A stretch of 57,302 nucleotides of DNA from Bdellovibrio sp. (GCA_014378765.1 JACMNA010000095.1:1-57302); one strand, 5' to 3'. Shown: positions 1 through 7,962, counted from the stretch's first letter. Notes: generated by a model from the letters alone, not told the origin. Numbers and translations: made by a program.

Positions 1-250
1 GAACTAGAAATAAAATTTCAAATTCAGTTGAACTCAACATCGAATGCGCAAGGGCTTGTTCGGCGGGTGAAGTCGTTTCGGTCAATCCGCCTAAGTCGTA
101 AAGCAGGCAAGTTGTGGTATTTTGCCGCGCTTTACTAATGCGGCGGGCGTGCGCTAAAGAACTTAAATCAGCAACATGGTCCAATTTATAGCGATAAAAA
201 TAGTTTTGGCTGCGATGAGATTCTAAATTGTTAATGGACACATTTCGCAT
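1..250 (-). CDS. Partial hypothetical protein (N-terminal 83 residues)
   Basis: An open frame runs on the minus strand from an ATG at 248-250 to the window edge without a stop. The protein begins MRNVSINNLESHRSQNYFYR and continues with a hydrophilic stretch and a segment TTCLLYDLGGL. I do not recognise the family. It is divergent from the glycosyltransferase that starts at 272, with only 21 bases between the two starts, so they would share a very compact promoter region. The rest of the gene lies outside the window, so its function and even its reality rest on an 83-codon open frame. Confidence 0.55.
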   Translation of the reverse strand, partial: MRNVSINNLESHRSQNYFYRYKLDHVADLSSLAHARRISKARQNTTTCLLYDLGGLTETTSPAEQALAHSMLSSTEFEILFLV

Positions 251-271
251 TTGCTTCTATTCTAAGGTTTC

Positions 272-988
272 ATGCTTAAAAAATCCAGTTTTGCTTTGGT
301 CATACCGTGCTATAACGAAGAAAAGGTGATCCCTTTTTTTGCGCACGAATTATCAAGTTTTAAGACGGCATTTTCAGCTGCGTTTCCATCGACAGACGTC
401 GTGGTCGTTATTGTCGACAACAATTCAAATGACCAATCTACGCAGCTTTTGCAGCAGTTTTTTTCTGGGGTTGATTACGTGAAGCTGGCGGCTTGTGCTA
501 AGCAAGGGTACGGGGCGGCCTTGAAATTTGGTTTTGGGGCAGTCACGGCTGATTATTATGCATTTGCCGACTTAGATAATACTTATCCGTTGTCTGATTT
601 AATTCCGATGTATGATATCGCGATCAAAAAAAATATCGAAATTATATCTGGCGGTCGATTAAATAGCCTGTCAAGAATTCCGTGGACGCGAAAAATCGGA
701 AATTTATTTTACTCTAAAACCACTAGATTGATTTTTAAGTCGGTGATTGAAGACACCTGTTCGGGTATGCGCATTTTTAATCATCACGTGCTAAAAGAAA
801 TACTAAGTTTAAAACAAAATGATCTTTCTTTTTCAATTGAATTGACGGCGCACGCACTTTGCAAAAAGTGGTCAATGTACGAATACCCCATTACCTACCG
901 AGATCGAATGGGTTCATCAAAACTATTAGTTTACAAAGATGGTTTTAAGTTTTTATATATCTTAGTAATGAAGCGGCTTTTCTCGTGA
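272..988 (+). CDS. Glycosyltransferase family 2 (dolichol-phosphate mannose synthase-like)
   Basis: A 238-residue GT-A fold enzyme expected to move a sugar from a nucleotide sugar to a lipid or glycan acceptor on the cytoplasmic face. The N-terminus has the GT2 pattern IPCYNEE (11-17) and a nucleotide-binding segment IVDNNSND around D49. The DxD-type metal site is DLD at 100-102, in the context FADLDNTYP. No clear membrane span follows the catalytic domain, so it resembles the short DPM1/polyprenyl-phosphate transferases rather than polytopic ones. It overlaps the next gene by 4 bases (GTGA), and that neighbour is also glycosyltransferase-like, which suggests they act on the same glycan. Acceptor and donor cannot be read from the sequence. 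Confidence 0.88.
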   Translation: MLKKSSFALVIPCYNEEKVIPFFAHELSSFKTAFSAAFPSTDVVVVIVDNNSNDQSTQLLQQFFSGVDYVKLAACAKQGYGAALKFGFGAVTADYYAFADLDNTYPLSDLIPMYDIAIKKNIEIISGGRLNSLSRIPWTRKIGNLFYSKTTRLIFKSVIEDTCSGMRIFNHHVLKEILSLKQNDLSFSIELTAHALCKKWSMYEYPITYRDRMGSSKLLVYKDGFKFLYILVMKRLFS

Positions 989-1761
989 AAGCGCTTGCGT
1001 ATGAAATAATGATTTACGCCCATGATGAGGCAAGCTTTTTATCTCGACAAAAATTAATATTAAAACTGGCGCCACAGGCGTCTATTCACTGGGGTTGCTC
1101 GGCCGAAAAGACTCGACTGGAAGTATTGCTAAGATTACCAGATCGATGGATTTTAGCGCTCGATTGTGACTGTCAACCAACGGTCGAGGTTCTTTGCATG
1201 ATTTCAACCTTGGCTAACAAACTCGACCAACAAAAAAGGCTTATCGTCGGCGGAGTTTACCTAAACCCTTCGCGTGCACGCTATTTACAAAAAGTTCATA
1301 ATTTAATTGCGAACCTATGGGTACAACAATCTTACATTGGGCCCAACCGGCGGCCCTATTTTTTGGGCGGCGTATTTTTAATAAATACTTCGGGCCTTCA
1401 GTCTAATGAAAATTTGCAATTATTTTGGGGCGCCGAAGATCAACAACTGGCGCAAGATCTAAAAATGCAGGGCTACCATATTACAATTAATGCAGATCTT
1501 ACAGTCGTTCATCATACGGCTTCGTCACTGCAGCATTTTTTTCGGCGTGCTTGGTTACACGGGATTCATCAGCCGACTTTTACGAAGCATCCGGCTCAGG
1601 CAATTTGGCCGCAATATTCTTTTTGGATAAAACGGGTGCTACGAGCAAATTTGACTTTGCTGCCGGCGGTATTAATGCATTTTGCAATTCAAAAAGGGGC
1701 AAGGCTAACTCAAAAAGTTCTCCGGCTGCATAAACCAACGCCGTCATTAGAACGCCAATAA
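985..1761 (+). CDS. Glycosyltransferase-like protein (GT-A fold)
   Basis: A 258-residue protein starting at a GTG that overlaps the previous stop by 4 bases. It has the look of a GT-A glycosyltransferase: ALDCDCQP around D60/D62 matches a DxD metal site, GGVFLINTSGL matches the mid-domain acceptor region, and WGAEDQQL matches the ED motif used as catalytic base in GT2 enzymes. The N-terminal nucleotide-binding half is short and divergent. The C-terminal 60 codons lie antisense to the end of another glycosyltransferase gene (1580-2623, minus). It is probably co-translated with the gene at 272 and acts in the same surface polysaccharide or lipid glycosylation path. Donor and acceptor are unknown. 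Confidence 0.72.
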   Translation: MKALAYEIMIYAHDEASFLSRQKLILKLAPQASIHWGCSAEKTRLEVLLRLPDRWILALDCDCQPTVEVLCMISTLANKLDQQKRLIVGGVYLNPSRARYLQKVHNLIANLWVQQSYIGPNRRPYFLGGVFLINTSGLQSNENLQLFWGAEDQQLAQDLKMQGYHITINADLTVVHHTASSLQHFFRRAWLHGIHQPTFTKHPAQAIWPQYSFWIKRVLRANLTLLPAVLMHFAIQKGARLTQKVLRLHKPTPSLERQ

Positions 1762-2623
1762 ATCCCCGCACAATAAGCGAGACGAAAGCCAATAAAGCCA
1801 GCACGCATAAGCCTAGCGTAGGAAAAGCTAATATGAATACAAATCCTAAAATTAATATTCCGGCGGGCAGTAGACGGTACCATCTGAAGGCCAATTTTAA
1901 ATAAAATCTCTGTGTATAAATTTGCACGCGGCCAAAACTAAACATTTTTTTCAACCACTGAGCGAAGGTGACGTGTTGATGGTGATACACGGGCGCATCT
2001 ACATAAAATAAAAACGGAAGTCCAGATACGCAGGCCCGATGTGAAAAATCAAGATCTTCGCCATACTTAGCGAACAAAATTGAAAATCCACCCAAGGCTA
2101 ACGCTTTTTTTCGGTGAAGTAAAAGATGACAGGTCGGAATGTGATCAACACTTTTATTAGTCGTATGCGCTTGCATCTGAAAAGAAAAAGGAAATAATTT
2201 AGACAAAGAATGACAGCAATCAAAAGTCTTTTGTAACATGACATTTTTTGATTGATGCAAAACGGGCCCACCGGCACCTAACACTTCGGGTTTGTTATTT
2301 AAGCTGCTAATTAATAATTGTACGGACTTTGGAATCAATTCAATATCTGGATCAGTGAAATAAATATATTTATTTTGAGCCGTCGTTAGAATCAGTTGCC
2401 GGGCCTGGCCTAAATTATTAGTTGGATTTTCTAAAATAACTTGATTTGTAAATTGGGTTTGTAGCCACCGTTTTACAATGTCTCTAGTGGCGGATGATTT
2501 GTGATTTAATACAAAAATCCACTCGACGTTTATGTTCTGCAATTCAGCTTGTAAATTCGGAATAAATGCTTGTAAGAGTGCTAACTCATCATAAATGACT
2601 ACACCGCAGGTCAAACTTTTCAT
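1580..2623 (-). CDS. Glycosyltransferase family 2 with C-terminal membrane segments
   Basis: A 347-residue GT2-type enzyme. The N-terminal half holds the GT-A domain, with a substrate site YFTDPDIELIP near residue 110 and the acceptor/base motif KYGEDLDFSHRA near residue 185. Two or three strongly hydrophobic stretches follow between about residues 245 and 300, as in membrane-anchored surface-glycan transferases. Its start codon overlaps the stop of rny by one base (TAATG), so it is probably translated by re-initiation after rny. Its last 60 codons overlap the convergent gene at 985-1761. The sugar and acceptor are unknown; a role in envelope polysaccharide is inferred from the family. Confidence 0.85.
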   Translation of the reverse strand: MKSLTCGVVIYDELALLQAFIPNLQAELQNINVEWIFVLNHKSSATRDIVKRWLQTQFTNQVILENPTNNLGQARQLILTTAQNKYIYFTDPDIELIPKSVQLLISSLNNKPEVLGAGGPVLHQSKNVMLQKTFDCCHSLSKLFPFSFQMQAHTTNKSVDHIPTCHLLLHRKKALALGGFSILFAKYGEDLDFSHRACVSGLPFLFYVDAPVYHHQHVTFAQWLKKMFSFGRVQIYTQRFYLKLAFRWYRLLPAGILILGFVFILAFPTLGLCVLALLAFVSLIVRGFIGVLMTALVYAAGELFELALPLFELQNALIPPAAKSNLLVAPVLSKKNIAAKLPEPDAS

Positions 2624-4248
2624 TAGCGGTCGAACTTGCCTTTAGCCATCGTGCTTTCTGAGACCACGGTTTCACGAACAACAACCACTTTAATTTGCCC
2701 GGGATATTGCATTTCATCTTCAATAGTTTTTGCAATAAGCTGCGAAATTTTAAGCGCGCCCATATCATCAACAACTTTTGAATTAACCAGTACGCGGCAT
2801 TCACGACCGCCATTTAAAACGAAAACATCGGTAACGCCGTTATGACGTTTAGAAATTTCTTGCAGGCCCGAAACTTTTTGGTTGTAGGTTTCCATTGTAC
2901 TTCGTCTTGCGCCGGGGCGTCCGCCCGAAATGGCATCGGCTGCAATCACTAAAAAATCCATGTCATGTTCTGGTTGCACGTCATAATGATGGGCGCGAAC
3001 GGCGTGAATGATATCTTCGCTTTCATTTCGGGGCGTAATGAAATCGGCGCCAATGACCGCATGACTGCCATCTAATTCATGATCAAGTGCTTTACCTAAA
3101 TCGTGTAGCATACCAGAACGTCTCGCTTTTTTAGCGTCGATTCCCAGCTCATGTGCCAACAAGCCCGCAAACCAACCTACTTCGCCGCAATGAAAGTACT
3201 GGTTTTGCGTATAAGAATAACGGTAACGAAGCGAGCCCATCACTTGACGAATTTCAGGGTGCACGTTTTGCATCTGTAACTCTTTACAGATGGCATCGCC
3301 GTCACGCTTTATTTGATTAAGCAATTCAACTTTTAAATTATCACATGTGCGCTGCAGTTCTGCTGGCGTGATTACTTTTCTTGAACGCTCAAGATCGCGA
3401 AACAAACGGTCAAAAATACGCCGAGTCAGTTCGCGGCGAACGGGATCATAGCCCACAATTTGAATGTGATGCCAACGCTCAGGTTCAGGGTTTTCATCGA
3501 TATAAATATCGCAGCCACTAACCCCTTGAATCACGTCGACGTAGGCCTTTTGTTGGTCGCAAAATATTTTACGTATTTCAGGGGTCGGAAAATGACTGGC
3601 TAAAATACCGCGTTCAACGCTCATCTCGCGGTGAAAGCGATCAATACATAGGCTTAGTAATTTCTTGGCTTTTTGCTCGGCAAACTCTTTCGTTTCAGCC
3701 TCAAGCGACTCGGCGATTTGGCTGTAATCAGTATTAGCTTGATCGATCATTTGCTGGGTAATTTGTGTAACGACTTCCGTTTCAATTAAATTAGTTTTAA
3801 CCACCAGATTTTTTTTATAAGTGTCTTCAGTTTCTTGGCGCCTTTCGACTAAAAGCTTAATTACATTTTGGCGATCCGCTAATTTGAGCGAGTAATCTCG
3901 AAGTGAATTTTCCTTTTGTAATAATAGCGAACGGGCATTTTTAATTTTTTCTTCAAAACCAATTTTGCGTTGCTGAATCAAAGCTTCAATGTCTTCACAT
4001 TTTTGCTCGATCAATAAGTGATTTTCTTCAACGACGGCCCAAGCTTCAAGTTCAATTTCTTGAATGCGCTCTTTACGCTCTTGCTCTTCTTCTTTAAACT
4101 GCTCTTTTGCTTCATGAAGAATTTCTTTGGCTTCTTCTTGCGCATCTAGAATAATTTGCCGGCGAATCAACCAAAAAAGCGCCGCGACCACCACGGCCCC
4201 CGTTAAAATTCCAATTAATAAATAGCTAACTAGTTGCATCCAATTCAT
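2623..4248 (-). CDS. rny: Ribonuclease Y
   Basis: RNase Y is a membrane-anchored endoribonuclease that starts mRNA decay. This 541-residue protein has the full architecture: one N-terminal membrane span (about 6-28), a long charged coiled coil (about 32-200), a KH-like region (about 215-285), an HD hydrolase domain and the conserved C-terminal tail with YPGQIKVVVVRET (505-517). HD metal ligands are visible as H353, H382-D383 (LHDLGKALDHE), H420/H421 and D438 (AADAISGGRPGAR). The GREGRNIR loop, which gives the family KH its GxxG, is replaced by unrelated residues near 229-237, although the following IYIDENPE and GYDPVRRE segments are kept. It is followed directly by a glycosyltransferase gene (TAATG). 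Confidence 0.95.
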   Translation of the reverse strand: MNWMQLVSYLLIGILTGAVVVAALFWLIRRQIILDAQEEAKEILHEAKEQFKEEEQERKERIQEIELEAWAVVEENHLLIEQKCEDIEALIQQRKIGFEEKIKNARSLLLQKENSLRDYSLKLADRQNVIKLLVERRQETEDTYKKNLVVKTNLIETEVVTQITQQMIDQANTDYSQIAESLEAETKEFAEQKAKKLLSLCIDRFHREMSVERGILASHFPTPEIRKIFCDQQKAYVDVIQGVSGCDIYIDENPEPERWHHIQIVGYDPVRRELTRRIFDRLFRDLERSRKVITPAELQRTCDNLKVELLNQIKRDGDAICKELQMQNVHPEIRQVMGSLRYRYSYTQNQYFHCGEVGWFAGLLAHELGIDAKKARRSGMLHDLGKALDHELDGSHAVIGADFITPRNESEDIIHAVRAHHYDVQPEHDMDFLVIAADAISGGRPGARRSTMETYNQKVSGLQEISKRHNGVTDVFVLNGGRECRVLVNSKVVDDMGALKISQLIAKTIEDEMQYPGQIKVVVVRETVVSESTMAKGKFDR

Positions 4249-4365
4249 AGAGTCATTAGGTTATAGTCAGATACCGCCCGCGACAACAACCGTCTGTTAG
4301 ATAAGCCGCGTTATGATTGTTGATTAGGGCGTGATTTTAAACCGTACCTCGGAGATAAAACAGCT

Positions 4366-4809
4366 ATGAATAATATTATGCCGCTTGCAAAAAAATCTTT
4401 AATCATCATGGTTTGTTTAGCTCTTTTCTTTTGGATTTTTATCTTTAACTGGTCTTTTGTTTTTAAAAAGAAAGTTGTGGGCGAAGTGGTCGCGGCCGAA
4501 CGTGTGGGTGCGCTAACCATCGTCACGAATTCGGGGCCCATCAATCCGCAGGCATTTTCTTTTTCCGTGGCCATAAAGGATCGAAAAACGGGCGAAATCT
4601 ATATGGCATCAAGTGAAGACCGCCAGTGGGCTGCGGTCCAAAAAGGAAATTGCGTTATTGCCGCATACTTTCCATATCCGCCCTGGAATATGTCGAAGGG
4701 TTCCACCGATCATAATGCCAGGCTCTTACGAAACTTTACGACCTGTAACGAGTTACCGCCAACCGATTCGTTTTTTGACTCGCTTCGATTTTTCTTTTTA
4801 TGGATTTAG
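4366..4809 (+). CDS. Hypothetical membrane-anchored protein
   Basis: A 147-residue protein with a single strong N-terminal hydrophobic segment (about 10-32), followed by a soluble domain with GEVVAAERVGALTIV, FSVAIKDRKTGEIYMASSEDRQWA and a conserved-looking cysteine pair region (GNCVIAAYFPYPPW, NFTTCNELPP). The layout suggests a periplasmic or surface-facing domain tethered to the inner membrane. I do not recognise the family. It is transcribed divergently from rny, with 117 bases between starts. The stop codon TAG is the first three bases of a perfect 30-base palindrome that separates it from the convergent small gene at 4858-5064. Confidence 0.7.
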   Translation: MNNIMPLAKKSLIIMVCLALFFWIFIFNWSFVFKKKVVGEVVAAERVGALTIVTNSGPINPQAFSFSVAIKDRKTGEIYMASSEDRQWAAVQKGNCVIAAYFPYPPWNMSKGSTDHNARLLRNFTTCNELPPTDSFFDSLRFFFLWI

Positions 4810-4836
4810 CTATATTCATAGCTATGAATATAGCTA
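4807..4836. repeat. Perfect 30-base palindrome between convergent genes
   Basis: The two 15-base halves (tagctatattcatag and its exact reverse complement) meet without a spacer. The first three bases are the stop codon of the gene at 4366. It lies between two convergent genes and has no T-run on either side, so it is not a standard intrinsic terminator. It could act as a bidirectional hairpin, a cruciform or a protein binding site. Confidence 0.85.
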
Positions 4837-4857
4837 TGGGCTGCTAACGCGGCAGAA

Positions 4858-5064
4858 CTAGTTCGCCATGAGCTGGCTTGTCACGTACCAAGGAATGATT
4901 AAATAAATCAGACAATCACGCATTAAATAGTAAATAAAAAAGGCAACGAAAAGCTTAATGCCGTAAAGCCGATAAAGGCCCTTAAAGCCTGATTTTCGCC
5001 ACGTCATTTTCATTTCCGAAAAAAGCATTTTAATTTGCGTAAAGCCCCTGCGAATAAGCACCAT
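4858..5064 (-). CDS. Small membrane protein (68 aa)
   Basis: A 68-residue basic protein. The first 35 residues are rich in K and R (RRGFTQIK, KMTWRKSGFKG) and the second half is hydrophobic (LFVAFFIYYLMRDCLIYLIIPWYV), which suggests one or two membrane segments with the N-terminus in the cytoplasm. I do not recognise the family. The ribosome binding site is weak. A second tiny membrane-protein ORF (5081-5221) ends 16 bases upstream on the same strand, so the two may form a small operon that converges on the gene at 4366. Confidence 0.55.
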   Translation of the reverse strand: MVLIRRGFTQIKMLFSEMKMTWRKSGFKGLYRLYGIKLFVAFFIYYLMRDCLIYLIIPWYVTSQLMAN

Positions 5065-5080
5065 AAAAAAAGTATAAACC

Positions 5081-5221
5081 TTATCGTACCAGCGAGATAG
5101 GTGAAAGTGGCGCTCGGAAAGCTAATTTAGAACCTTGAACCGATCGCTGTTGAATTAAATAAATCATAGTCAGCATCAAGAAAATTAAAAACCAGTTTTT
5201 CATCTGCATATAAAATAACAT
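5081..5221 (-). CDS. Putative 46-residue membrane miniprotein
   Basis: A short ORF starts at an ATG preceded by an AGAGG ribosome-binding sequence at usable spacing and ends 16 bases before the 68-residue ORF. The peptide has one hydrophobic segment (NWFLIFLMLTMIYLI) followed by a basic tail (RSVQGSKLAFR). It has the layout of a single-span membrane miniprotein. No family is recognised. The case rests on the good ribosome binding site, the hydrophobic pattern and the fit into an otherwise empty 200-base gap. Confidence 0.42.
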   Translation of the reverse strand: MLFYMQMKNWFLIFLMLTMIYLIQQRSVQGSKLAFRAPLSPISLVR

Positions 5222-5266
5222 AAACGCCTCTAGTTAATTAAGTTTTTGGCTTTCGTCGCTAATCAT

Positions 5267-5815
5267 CTAACTAAACAAACCTTTTTTGGCTTGATGATAA
5301 CTTGCGCAATAATCAAAGCCACTTTTCAAACTGAGTAATACACTGAGCCAAAGAAGTCCATACCCGAATTTGTTCAGCGGCAGATTGGGGTGCAAATCAT
5401 TCACGATCAACATTGGAATAGCAATCATTTGCAACGCTGCTTTCCACTTGCCGGTGGTTTGTGCAGATAATACAACTCCGTCGGCGGCAGCTGCGGCTCG
5501 GACTCCGCCCACAATGGTGTCTCGTGCTACAAATAAAATCACCATCCAAGGATCAATTTCTGCTTTTTGTAATAAGATAATCAAAACACTTGATACCAAA
5601 ATTTTATCGGCCACCGGATCTAAAAATTTACCCAAATTAGAAACCGCATTGAGCTTACGCGCGTAGTATCCATCGTAATAATCAGTGATCGAAGCCACGA
5701 TGAAACAAAATGCGGCAGCCCATCGTCCCCACGGAGACTGTACATAAAGAAAAGCGGCAGTGGGTAACACTAGTAAAATTCGTGAGGTTGTTAAGTACAA
5801 AGGTATTCGGCTCAT
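5267..5815 (-). CDS. pgsA: CDP-diacylglycerol--glycerol-3-phosphate 3-phosphatidyltransferase
   Basis: This enzyme makes phosphatidylglycerol phosphate from CDP-diacylglycerol and glycerol 3-phosphate, the committed step to phosphatidylglycerol and cardiolipin, in the inner membrane. The 182-residue length is normal for PgsA. The CDP-alcohol phosphotransferase signature DG-AR-G-D-D is complete: D45, D48-G49, A52-R53, G62, D66 and D70. Four to five hydrophobic segments surround it. Substrate choice between PgsA and PssA cannot be fully proven by motif, but the N-terminal IPLYLTTSRILLVLP and the overall length favour PgsA. It is divergent from the thioesterase gene at 5873, with 57 bases between starts. 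Confidence 0.92.
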   Translation of the reverse strand: MSRIPLYLTTSRILLVLPTAAFLYVQSPWGRWAAAFCFIVASITDYYDGYYARKLNAVSNLGKFLDPVADKILVSSVLIILLQKAEIDPWMVILFVARDTIVGGVRAAAAADGVVLSAQTTGKWKAALQMIAIPMLIVNDLHPNLPLNKFGYGLLWLSVLLSLKSGFDYCASYHQAKKGLFS

Positions 5816-5872
5816 GCGTCAGGTCAAAGTGTTGTTTGAGTGACCTAGCTCTGTCAAGATATCAAAAGTTAC

Positions 5873-6262
5873 ATGTTTACATACAAAAGAAAAATACACG
5901 TTTATGAAACTGATTTAATGGGCATTGTTCACCATTCAAATTACTTGCGACTTTGTGAAGAAGCCCGCGTCGAATGGTGTCTGCAAAGTGGAGTGATTGA
6001 TACCTCAACGGAGTCAGTTTTTTCTTTAACCGTCGTCGAAACTCATGTGCAACACGTAAAACCCGCGCGCTACGGCGACGAAGTTGTGATATCACTAGTG
6101 GTGCGGACTCAAGGCGCAAGGTTAATTTTTAATTACGTCATTCGCGCGCAAGATATTATTCTTTGCAGGGCTGAGACGGTGCACTGCAGTTTAGATTTGA
6201 ATATGAACGTAAAACGGCTGGATCATAAAATTATTAAAATACTGGAGAACGAAAATGGATAG
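5873..6262 (+). CDS. Acyl-CoA thioesterase, 4HBT/YbgC type
   Basis: A 129-residue hotdog-fold thioesterase that would hydrolyse acyl-CoA or acyl-ACP thioesters in the cytoplasm. The family motif is at the N-terminus: VYETDLMGIVHHSNYL, with the likely catalytic D14 and the HHxxYL helix start. The length matches YbgC/FcbC proteins. Its end overlaps the start of glpX by 8 bases, so the two are co-translated. YbgC relatives often act near phospholipid synthesis, which fits the divergent pgsA next door, but the true acyl substrate cannot be read from the sequence. Confidence 0.87.
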   Translation: MFTYKRKIHVYETDLMGIVHHSNYLRLCEEARVEWCLQSGVIDTSTESVFSLTVVETHVQHVKPARYGDEVVISLVVRTQGARLIFNYVIRAQDIILCRAETVHCSLDLNMNVKRLDHKIIKILENENG

Positions 6263-7220
6263 AAATCTAGCCTTAGAATTTGTACGCGTAACGGAAGCCG
6301 CCGCTTTATCATCCGCAAAATGGATGGGTCGAGGCGATGAAACAGCGGCCGATCAAGCGGCCGTTGATGCCATGAGAAAAGCTTTTGATTCTTTACGGAT
6401 CAACGGAACGGTCGTCATTGGTGAAGGCGAGCGTGATGAAGCCCCCATGCTTTTTATTGGCGAAAAAGTAGGTTTAAATTTAGAAGACAGTCCCGCAATT
6501 GATATCGCGTTAGATCCGCTTGAAGGCACAACGATTTGCGCTAAGGGCGGAGTGGGGGCTATTTCGGTAATTGCCTGCGCCGAAAAAGGCGGATTCTTAC
6601 ATGCGCCCGATACTTACATGGATAAAATTGCTACCGGTCCCGCGGCCAAAGGTCTTATTGATTTAGATTTGTCGGCGACTGAAAATATTCACCGGGTGGC
6701 TGAAGCCAATCGAAAGTCAGTGGGGGATGTAACAGTCGTGATATTAGATCGTGATCGTCACTCTGATTTAATTGCGGAGGTTAGAAAAACGGGCGCGCGC
6801 ATTCAACTGATTGGCGACGGGGATGTATCGGCCGCGGTTGCAGCCGCGTGGATGGATTCGGGTATTGATTTATTGATGGGCGTAGGCGGCGCTCCGGAGG
6901 GGGTCATTTCGGCGGCGGCTATGCGTTGTTTGGGCGGTGATTTTCAAGGACGACTTAAGTTTAGAAATGAAAATGAAAAAGAACGCGCCCGCAAAATGGG
7001 AGTTACTGATCTTACGAAAAAATTCAAATTAGAAGATTTAGCCAAAGGCCCCGTGATGTTTTGCGCGACGGGAATCACCGACGGTCCGCTATTAAGTGGC
7101 GTTAAACTTTATGCGGGGGGCAAGGCGAAAACGCAATCGATCGTGATGCGTTCAAGCACAGGCACCATTCGCCAAGTTGAAACGCATCATAATTTTTCGC
7201 TCAAAAAGGGATTGATGTAA
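6255..7220 (+). CDS. glpX: Fructose-1,6-bisphosphatase class II
   Basis: GlpX removes the 1-phosphate of fructose 1,6-bisphosphate in gluconeogenesis. The 321-residue length is typical. Visible motifs are GEGERDEAPML (56-65), metal and phosphate site DIALDPLEGTT (83-93), VVILDRDRH, and the substrate site GVGGAPEGVISAAAM. The class II signature separates it from the unrelated Fbp class I enzymes. In organisms that live on amino acids this enzyme is the gateway to sugar phosphates for cell wall and nucleotide synthesis, and glmM and the pur genes are in the same window. It overlaps the thioesterase upstream and is followed after 3 bases by a cysteine-rich protein. Confidence 0.96.
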   Translation: MDRNLALEFVRVTEAAALSSAKWMGRGDETAADQAAVDAMRKAFDSLRINGTVVIGEGERDEAPMLFIGEKVGLNLEDSPAIDIALDPLEGTTICAKGGVGAISVIACAEKGGFLHAPDTYMDKIATGPAAKGLIDLDLSATENIHRVAEANRKSVGDVTVVILDRDRHSDLIAEVRKTGARIQLIGDGDVSAAVAAAWMDSGIDLLMGVGGAPEGVISAAAMRCLGGDFQGRLKFRNENEKERARKMGVTDLTKKFKLEDLAKGPVMFCATGITDGPLLSGVKLYAGGKAKTQSIVMRSSTGTIRQVETHHNFSLKKGLM

Positions 7221-7223
7221 AGA

Positions 7224-7514
7224 ATGGCTTTTCATTGTTTTCACTGCAAGAAAGAACATAGTTTTAAAGACCGCATAGGCTTTCGCGATGAATGCGAGCA
7301 CTGCCGCACCGATTTACACGCCTGTAAAAACTGTGAATTTCATGATGCTAAAGTTTATAATGAATGCCGCGAAAGCTCGGCCGATGTCGTTCGCGAAAAA
7401 GATCGGGCAAACTTCTGCGATCACTTTACGCCCCGAATGGGTCTTGGTTCGGCTGAAGCTGAAAAAGCAAAGCTTAAGGCTGTGGCCGATGCATTATTTA
7501 AAAAGAAAGATTAA
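7224..7514 (+). CDS. Small cysteine-rich, probable zinc-binding protein
   Basis: A 96-residue protein whose first 65 residues carry eight cysteines: C5-x2-C8, C24-x2-C27, C34-x2-C37, then C48 and C65, with several histidines nearby. This is the pattern of one or two structural zinc sites (zinc ribbon-like). The last 25 residues are a charged helix. I do not know its function; small proteins of this kind are found as conserved hypotheticals in several deltaproteobacterial-type genomes. It sits 3 bases after glpX and 10 bases before the START-like gene, so it is part of the same transcript. Confidence 0.8.
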   Translation: MAFHCFHCKKEHSFKDRIGFRDECEHCRTDLHACKNCEFHDAKVYNECRESSADVVREKDRANFCDHFTPRMGLGSAEAEKAKLKAVADALFKKKD

Positions 7515-7530
7515 TTAAAGGAGAATGACC

Positions 7531-7962
7531 ATGGCTAGTGCTCACGCAACCGAAGTTTTTAATTGCAGCCGAGAAGATTTTTTTAAAATTGTTTCCGATT
7601 ACGAAAAGTACTCTGAATTTTTACCCGAAGTTAAATCGGTTAAAGTCACAAAAAAAAGCGGAAACACGAAAGAGATGGAATACAGTGTTTCGTTAATTAA
7701 AACTTTTAAATACAAATTGAAGGTTACCGAAAAATTGAACGAAAGCGTTGATTTTGTTTTTACCGAAGGCGACGTGTTTAAAACTATGAAGGGTGGCTGG
7801 AAATTAAAAGATAAAAATGGCAAGTGCCAAGTCGAATACGACGTGGATGCTACGTTTGGTCTTTTTGTGCCGGGAGTCATGGCCAAAACCTTAGTGAGCG
7901 TGAATTTACCTTTAATGATGGCGAACTTTAAAAAACGTGTGAAAGAAGTTTATGGCAAATAA
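7531..7962 (+). CDS. START/SRPBCC-fold protein (RatA/Coq10 type)
   Basis: A 143-residue member of the polyketide cyclase/Coq10-RatA group, a hydrophobic-ligand binding fold. The typical features are the start ATEVFNCSREDFFKIVSDYEKYSEFLPEV (family pattern V-x-Y-P-x-F-L), the central strand-rich region and the C-terminal helix FVPGVMAKTLVSVNLPLMMANFKKRVKEVYG. I placed the start at 7531: the strong AAAGGAG (7517-7523) is 7 bases from this ATG but only 1 base from an in-frame ATG at 7525. Family members bind lipids, quinones or ribosomes; which applies here is unknown. It overlaps the next gene by 11 bases. Confidence 0.85.
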   Translation: MASAHATEVFNCSREDFFKIVSDYEKYSEFLPEVKSVKVTKKSGNTKEMEYSVSLIKTFKYKLKVTEKLNESVDFVFTEGDVFKTMKGGWKLKDKNGKCQVEYDVDATFGLFVPGVMAKTLVSVNLPLMMANFKKRVKEVYGK

